A stretch of 64,000 bases of DNA, taken from contig NC_053417.1 of assembly GCF_016859285.1 (NCBI RefSeq), forward strand, positions 14,694,706 through 14,758,705, read 5' to 3'. Shown piece by piece: positions 59,841-64,000 of the stretch (position 1 is the first letter of the stretch; each line of letters opens with the position of its first letter). Made by a program: the position numbers and the translations under genes. The notes under the pieces are model-generated. The model ran no database searches, was not told where the DNA came from, and worked only from the letters and a program-made list of their open reading frames with translations. Source of the stretch: Xiphias gladius. Taxonomy: Eukaryota; Chordata; Actinopteri; Istiophoriformes; Xiphiidae.

Positions 59841-61070
59841 TTTATTTCTTTTGCCAATGGTGAAAACACCAATGTAACATCAACCATATTGCCAATTTCC
59901 AGGCGCGTAGGAGAAAGGTCAGACGTTGAGCTATAAAAATCACTCAAACTACCGGTGTCTCCAAAACCTTGAAACATAATGTTATGTATGACAGCAAAAC
60001 ACAGGCCGATCAGAGGATAACACAAACAAGAAAAAAAAAAACAGTCTCTGGAAGACCTGTCATGTCTGCATTTAGGCACAAAACATGAAACAAGTGCAAT
60101 AAATTATGCCCATGCAATAATGATTAAATTAGTTAATAAACCTCGGTGAGCTTTAAAGCTAAATCCACCATACACCAGGTATGCTGAAGATTCATTCTCT
60201 GTACGGGTCAAACTAACTGCCCCCAACTCAAAGGTATGACATATTCTTATAAATGTAAAACACGTAAAACCTGTAGCAGTAGAGTGACTTAAAGTGAAAA
60301 AAAAAATCACATGCACTGCATGACTACAGTATACAGTCTTAAACTGAACAAATACTTCAATACAGCTAAATCTTTGAATAATTATTTTATAGATGAAATG
60401 TACATCTATGCCCCAAATTTAAAAAAAAAAAGATGTTTCCTCTTTAAAATCTGCTGAAACCAACTGCATTCAAAAACAGTTGTGAGCAGGAGAAAACGTT
60501 TTCAACGCTTCAACTCGCATTGTTAGCACCATAGCCCTTTTGAGAGTGTGAACTGAATGCTCAGTTGAACTTTTCTGGGCCTGGATGCACAGACACTCAG
60601 GGGAGTCTTTTCCCATCGTCGTCACTGAACTGCAGCACGATAAAGACGGCCGCCCGCTCCCTGTATGCACTGAGTCACTTATCCTACCTCCCTCTTTGAG
60701 GCTTCAGCAAGACACTGAGCTCACCTACATGGTCGTCCCATAAGTCTATGGAATGGATAACCTCAACAAACATTACAAAGAAAGGAGTGCGTCAGTCTGT
60801 TCGCTCTGAGATAAGTTAGTGTTTTTATTAGTTTCAATAAATCTGAAGATTAAGAAGATGTTCCATTATCAGAGATATTGTTTTTCCTTGGTTAAGTTTC
60901 AACCACACTTGACAATATATCAAACCTGAGCCAACGTGCCTTTAGTCCTTGAGCCAGGCTAGTAGATACAGATTGTCACAAGGGCAGCAAGCTTGATAAA
61001 GTGAGGTGAGGAGGAGCCAACTGCAAGAGTAAAAACCACATGATAACCACGTAAACTCAAGTGACAGCCT
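59841..61070 (-). other. cacna1s: probable cacna1s 3' UTR
   Basis: No frame here continues the channel. TTTATT at 59,841-59,846 and at 60,824-60,829 are AATAAA on the gene strand and are the candidate ends. The convergent smc1a 3' end is about 460 bp from the distal one. Confidence 0.45.
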
Positions 61071-63946
61071 CTAAACTTTGGAGTCGGCCTCAGCCAGCTC
61101 CTGCACGGACGGAACCATGGGGACTGGACGTCTCTTTCTCCTCACAGCCGGATCTGGCTCGCCTGTTTCCCGTGCGGCCACCGTTGGGCCAGAAGGAGGG
61201 ATAGGGATGGGACGTCTCTTTTTGACAGGGGGGATGCTGCCAGAGCGTTCGTTGAGGATGCCCTGAGCCATTCCCTCCATCTCAGCGATGGGAATGTGCA
61301 TGGCATCAGCCATCTCCTTCTTAGTCACAGACACAAAGCCCGCGTCTCTGGCCAGGGAGGTTAGACCGCCCTTTACTAGAGCCTGGAAGACAGAACAACA
61401 TGCAGTGTTGGTGCATACATACAGTAACATTTTTATATTACTATTACTGGTAACAGCTTCTGCTGCATTAAGTTATGTTACATATTGTCGTGCAACAATT
61501 TCATGGCTAACATTTTGAATGGTGTTAAGGATGATTTGATATTTTATTGAACCCTGCAGCGGAAGGCACGCTGCCTCAGCTGAATAAAAAATGCCCTGGA
61601 ACACAGTATCTTTGTCAAAGACACTTTCAGGAAAAATCCACGCTGAAATACAATTCGGATATAATATTTCAATAAGACTTCACAGCTCAGCCTTTTTCCT
61701 TACACTATATGGCAGACAGACTAATGCTAAGCTCATCTAAAAGACTGAAATTTAAACTTATTTCAGTAAAGAAATAAGAAATAAAATAATGAAAGTACAA
61801 ACAATTACAATAACTCACAACAAAATAATCCAACAGAAATTTCTACATACTGAAAAGTTATAGGCTGAAGCTAAAGCTTGTGGCTCTAAAAACAAGTCCC
61901 GGAGGTCCCCAATAGACAAGGAAATGCTTATAGAAAAAGCTTTTTACAGTGATTGGTGGAGGTTTCCTAAATTGTACATTACCTCCCTTACACTAATGTA
62001 CAACTCAGACGGAGAGTGTGTGATGTCTACTTTTTAAGGGAAAATAAAAGTAGTTCAATGCAGACTAGCCTCAATTTGTGTTGAGGCCAGTGCTGAAAAT
62101 AGTTTGTTTGTTATCACCTATCCATGACAGATGTGATTGTGGATCAGGACATTTCCTGCTAATAGAGGTGGTATTCAATGAGTATTTTATAAAAGAGTTG
62201 GGCAGTCAGATATCCTTCCTCACTTACCTCCTGGACCAGCTGGTCAGCTGCAGTGTGCGAGCTCTGACTCTGATTCACACCATAGTTAGGGTCATAAGGG
62301 AACTGCAAAAAAAAAAAAAATTAAAAAAAATGCATTCATAAATCCTCTACATGAACTGTTCACCATCATGTACACTGGATGAGTCGCCTTTCAACAAAAT
62401 ATTACCTGCGTTTTGTCTGTTCTCACTGTGAAGCTCCAGGAGCGCCTGTTGTCTGAACAAGGGTGAAAAAGGAAAAACAAACATGTATTTTATCAAGGAC
62501 AATGAAAGGTTAACTAGAGGAATCTATCTAGAATCTATCTGGGCACTATTTTGATAATCAATTAATTTAACCCGGTTCCAGCTTCTTGGTTTTAACGATT
62601 TGCCACTTTCCTTTGCCTCGTGATAGTAAACCGATCATCTTTTGCTTTTGGACTGTTGGTTGGACAACGAGTAAAGTAATTTGAAGACGTCACCTTCGAC
62701 TCTGGGAAAATGGGATGGGCACTTTAAGCATTTCCTGACATGTTACAGACCAAATCATTTCTCAATTAATTGAGAAAATAATCAATAATAATCAATAATG
62801 AAAATAATCGTCAGTTGCAGCCTTAAATCTATCTCTTTTTAAATCAGCTGGGTTCTTACTCGTTTGCGAGATTTTATACAAAGATTATTTGCTGAACTTG
62901 ACTTTGTTTAATTTGTGTCTTTATGTTTTTCTTGTAAGACAGGAACATATGCAGATGGAGAAAACAAATTTCCCTCCTGGGATATAAAAACTATCTGTTA
63001 TAATATTCCAAAATTCTGTGGGCAATTTCCAAGACTCTTGAGGTTCCCGTGAAGAACTCCCAGCCCTTCACGGGAACCCTGTTTCTGTGCAAGACCTCTG
63101 GACATACCAGGCTCTGCATCCTCCGTAGAATTGTAAAACTCTTCGGGGCTGCCATCTCTTTCAAATGAAAACCTGAAAGACAACAAAAATTAACACCCAT
63201 CATACACATTCACCCTGAGCGTATGACATCATTGTAGACGGGAGTGCGTTTGGAGCTCACTCTGCAAAGGCGTTGTTGTTAGTGTTGCTCTTTGGTGTGG
63301 TTGAGGGGAAAAATTCAGTAGTGGGCCCAAAGGAAGAGGAGTTTGGTGGAGACTCAGACTGGCTCTCAGAGAACTTGAGGGGCCGCTGGTTGGTCATCTG
63401 TGGGGACTGAGGGTGGGCAGGCTCAGTGGAGAATGGGTCCACCCGGTTACCAAACAGACCATGTGTACGCTGGAAATACCACATTGTGCACATAAATAAT
63501 CAAATAGAGAAGTCACTCTCATTTATATCATCATATGGCAGAATCAGGATAACATTGTGTGTGTGTCTGCATTTATGTGTTCGAAATGCCCACTTTTCAG
63601 GAACTAGGAAAAATTGCCGTATTTTCAGCTTGACATTGAGCATTTTTGAAGATTTTAAAAATATTTTCATCGAATCAAAGGCCAGAAGACTTTCTCCACC
63701 CTTAGAGGACCTTGTTATCAAACAAAAATTAAAACTAACCATCACAAAAAACTATATGTAGGGGTGATGCAGACTATCTGCCCGAATGCACTGCACTTTG
63801 TCGTAGAAGGTGTTTTTCACCTGGTAAATAGCCTCTTCTCCAGCCTCCTCCAGGGCTCGGTCCATCTCTTCCTCATTCTGCAGATCTCCTGAAATGGTCC
63901 TGTGCATCTCTGGAGCTGCCTCTTCCTCTATACTTCTCAGACCCGC
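61071..63946 (-). CDS. cacna1s: L-type voltage-gated calcium channel alpha-1S, C-terminal six exons (partial)
   Basis: Exons from 5' to 3': 63946-63821, 63469-63261, 63172-63108, 62452-62406, 62302-62228, 61382-61071, in phase, 277 residues plus stop. The pore and the other exons lie beyond the right edge. Visible parts are cytoplasmic. GLRSIEEEAAPEMHRTISGD and GLFGNRVDPF, then MTNQRPLKF, match the skeletal-muscle Cav1.1 tail (human GLRTIEEEAAPEI, GGLFGQVDNF, MANQRPLQF from memory) better than Cav1.2-1.4. The distal ALVKGGLTSLARDAGF...MADAMHIPIAEME segment matches the conserved distal C-terminal helix region that folds back on the channel in this family. A fish-specific basic, proline-rich tail ends the protein. 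The product would be the voltage sensor of excitation-contraction coupling in muscle. Which teleost duplicate is unknown. Confidence 0.85.
62530..62826 (-). repeat. 'gggctgcaac' interspersed repeat (cacna1s intron)
   Basis: Shares 'ttttggactgttggttggac', 'atcaataatgaaaataatcg' and a 'gttgcagcctt' end with 57,885-58,215, in the same orientation. Non-coding. Confidence 0.65.
63042..63078. repeat. cacna1s: perfect 13-bp hairpin in a cacna1s intron
   Basis: GGTTCCCGTGAAG (63,042-63,054), an 11-nt loop and its exact reverse complement (63,066-63,078). On the transcript it lies 29-65 nt downstream of the donor of exon 63,172-63,108. Confidence 0.85.
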
Positions 63947-64000
63947 CTAGAAAAACATGGAGGATGTGGGGAGATGAAGAGCCGAGGCGCGTAGCACCGT

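Noticed and set aside
61071..61430. Initially read as an unknown small nuclear protein because of basic Pro-rich motifs
   Set aside because: Joining upstream exons in phase showed the conserved tail of an L-type calcium channel alpha-1 subunit.

Overview
This window is vertebrate, almost certainly teleost (percomorph-like), nuclear DNA. The reasons are genes of many short exons with GT-AG introns, long dinucleotide microsatellites, fish-type interspersed repeats, and protein families found together only in vertebrates. There is no operon, CRISPR or prokaryotic feature. Most long open frames in the first 24 kb are low-complexity artefacts.

Layout. Positions 1-24,100 hold no recognisable coding sequence. 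I see an old repeat (84-590), a candidate non-coding first exon and promoter (about 1,590-1,782), several (GT)n/(CA)n tracts, a 2.1-kb uninterrupted (TA)n array (5,941-8,031) and a probable solo LTR (10,047-10,471). From 24,310 to 40,449 on the + strand lies a complete L1-family neural cell adhesion gene (l1cam). Its 28 coding exons join in frame to 1,282 residues: signal peptide, 15-nt mini-exon, six Ig domains, five fibronectin type III domains, one transmembrane segment and a cytoplasmic tail with the 12-nt RSLE mini-exon. From 46,601 down to 43,274 on the - strand lies a complete RIB43A-family ciliary microtubule protein (ribc1-like, 378 residues). From 48,056 to 58,511 on the + strand lies a complete cohesin core subunit gene smc1a (26 exons, 1,231 residues). 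From 63,946 down to 61,071 on the - strand are the last six exons of an L-type calcium channel alpha-1 subunit, best matched to cacna1s. The rest of that gene lies beyond the right edge.

Gene relations. l1cam and ribc1 converge, smc1a and cacna1s converge, and ribc1 and smc1a are head-to-head across a short shared promoter. That promoter carries a palindromic RFX X-box beside the ciliary gene and a TCTCGCGAGA element further toward smc1a. SMC1A/RIBC1 and SMC1B/RIBC2 are also head-to-head pairs in mammals, so this pairing is ancient. The four genes act in unrelated processes: axon adhesion, axoneme structure, sister-chromatid cohesion and muscle excitation. The order looks like conserved synteny rather than a functional cluster.

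Exon limits were set by reading splice sites, codon phase and remembered family sequence. Every join keeps phase and both large coding sequences total a multiple of three. I see no undescribed multi-gene system. The most unusual local structures are an L1 exon enclosed by complementary TG and CA repeats, a GC-AG intron after the L1 membrane exon, an altered ankyrin-binding motif in L1, and nested DNA transposon relics in ribc1.
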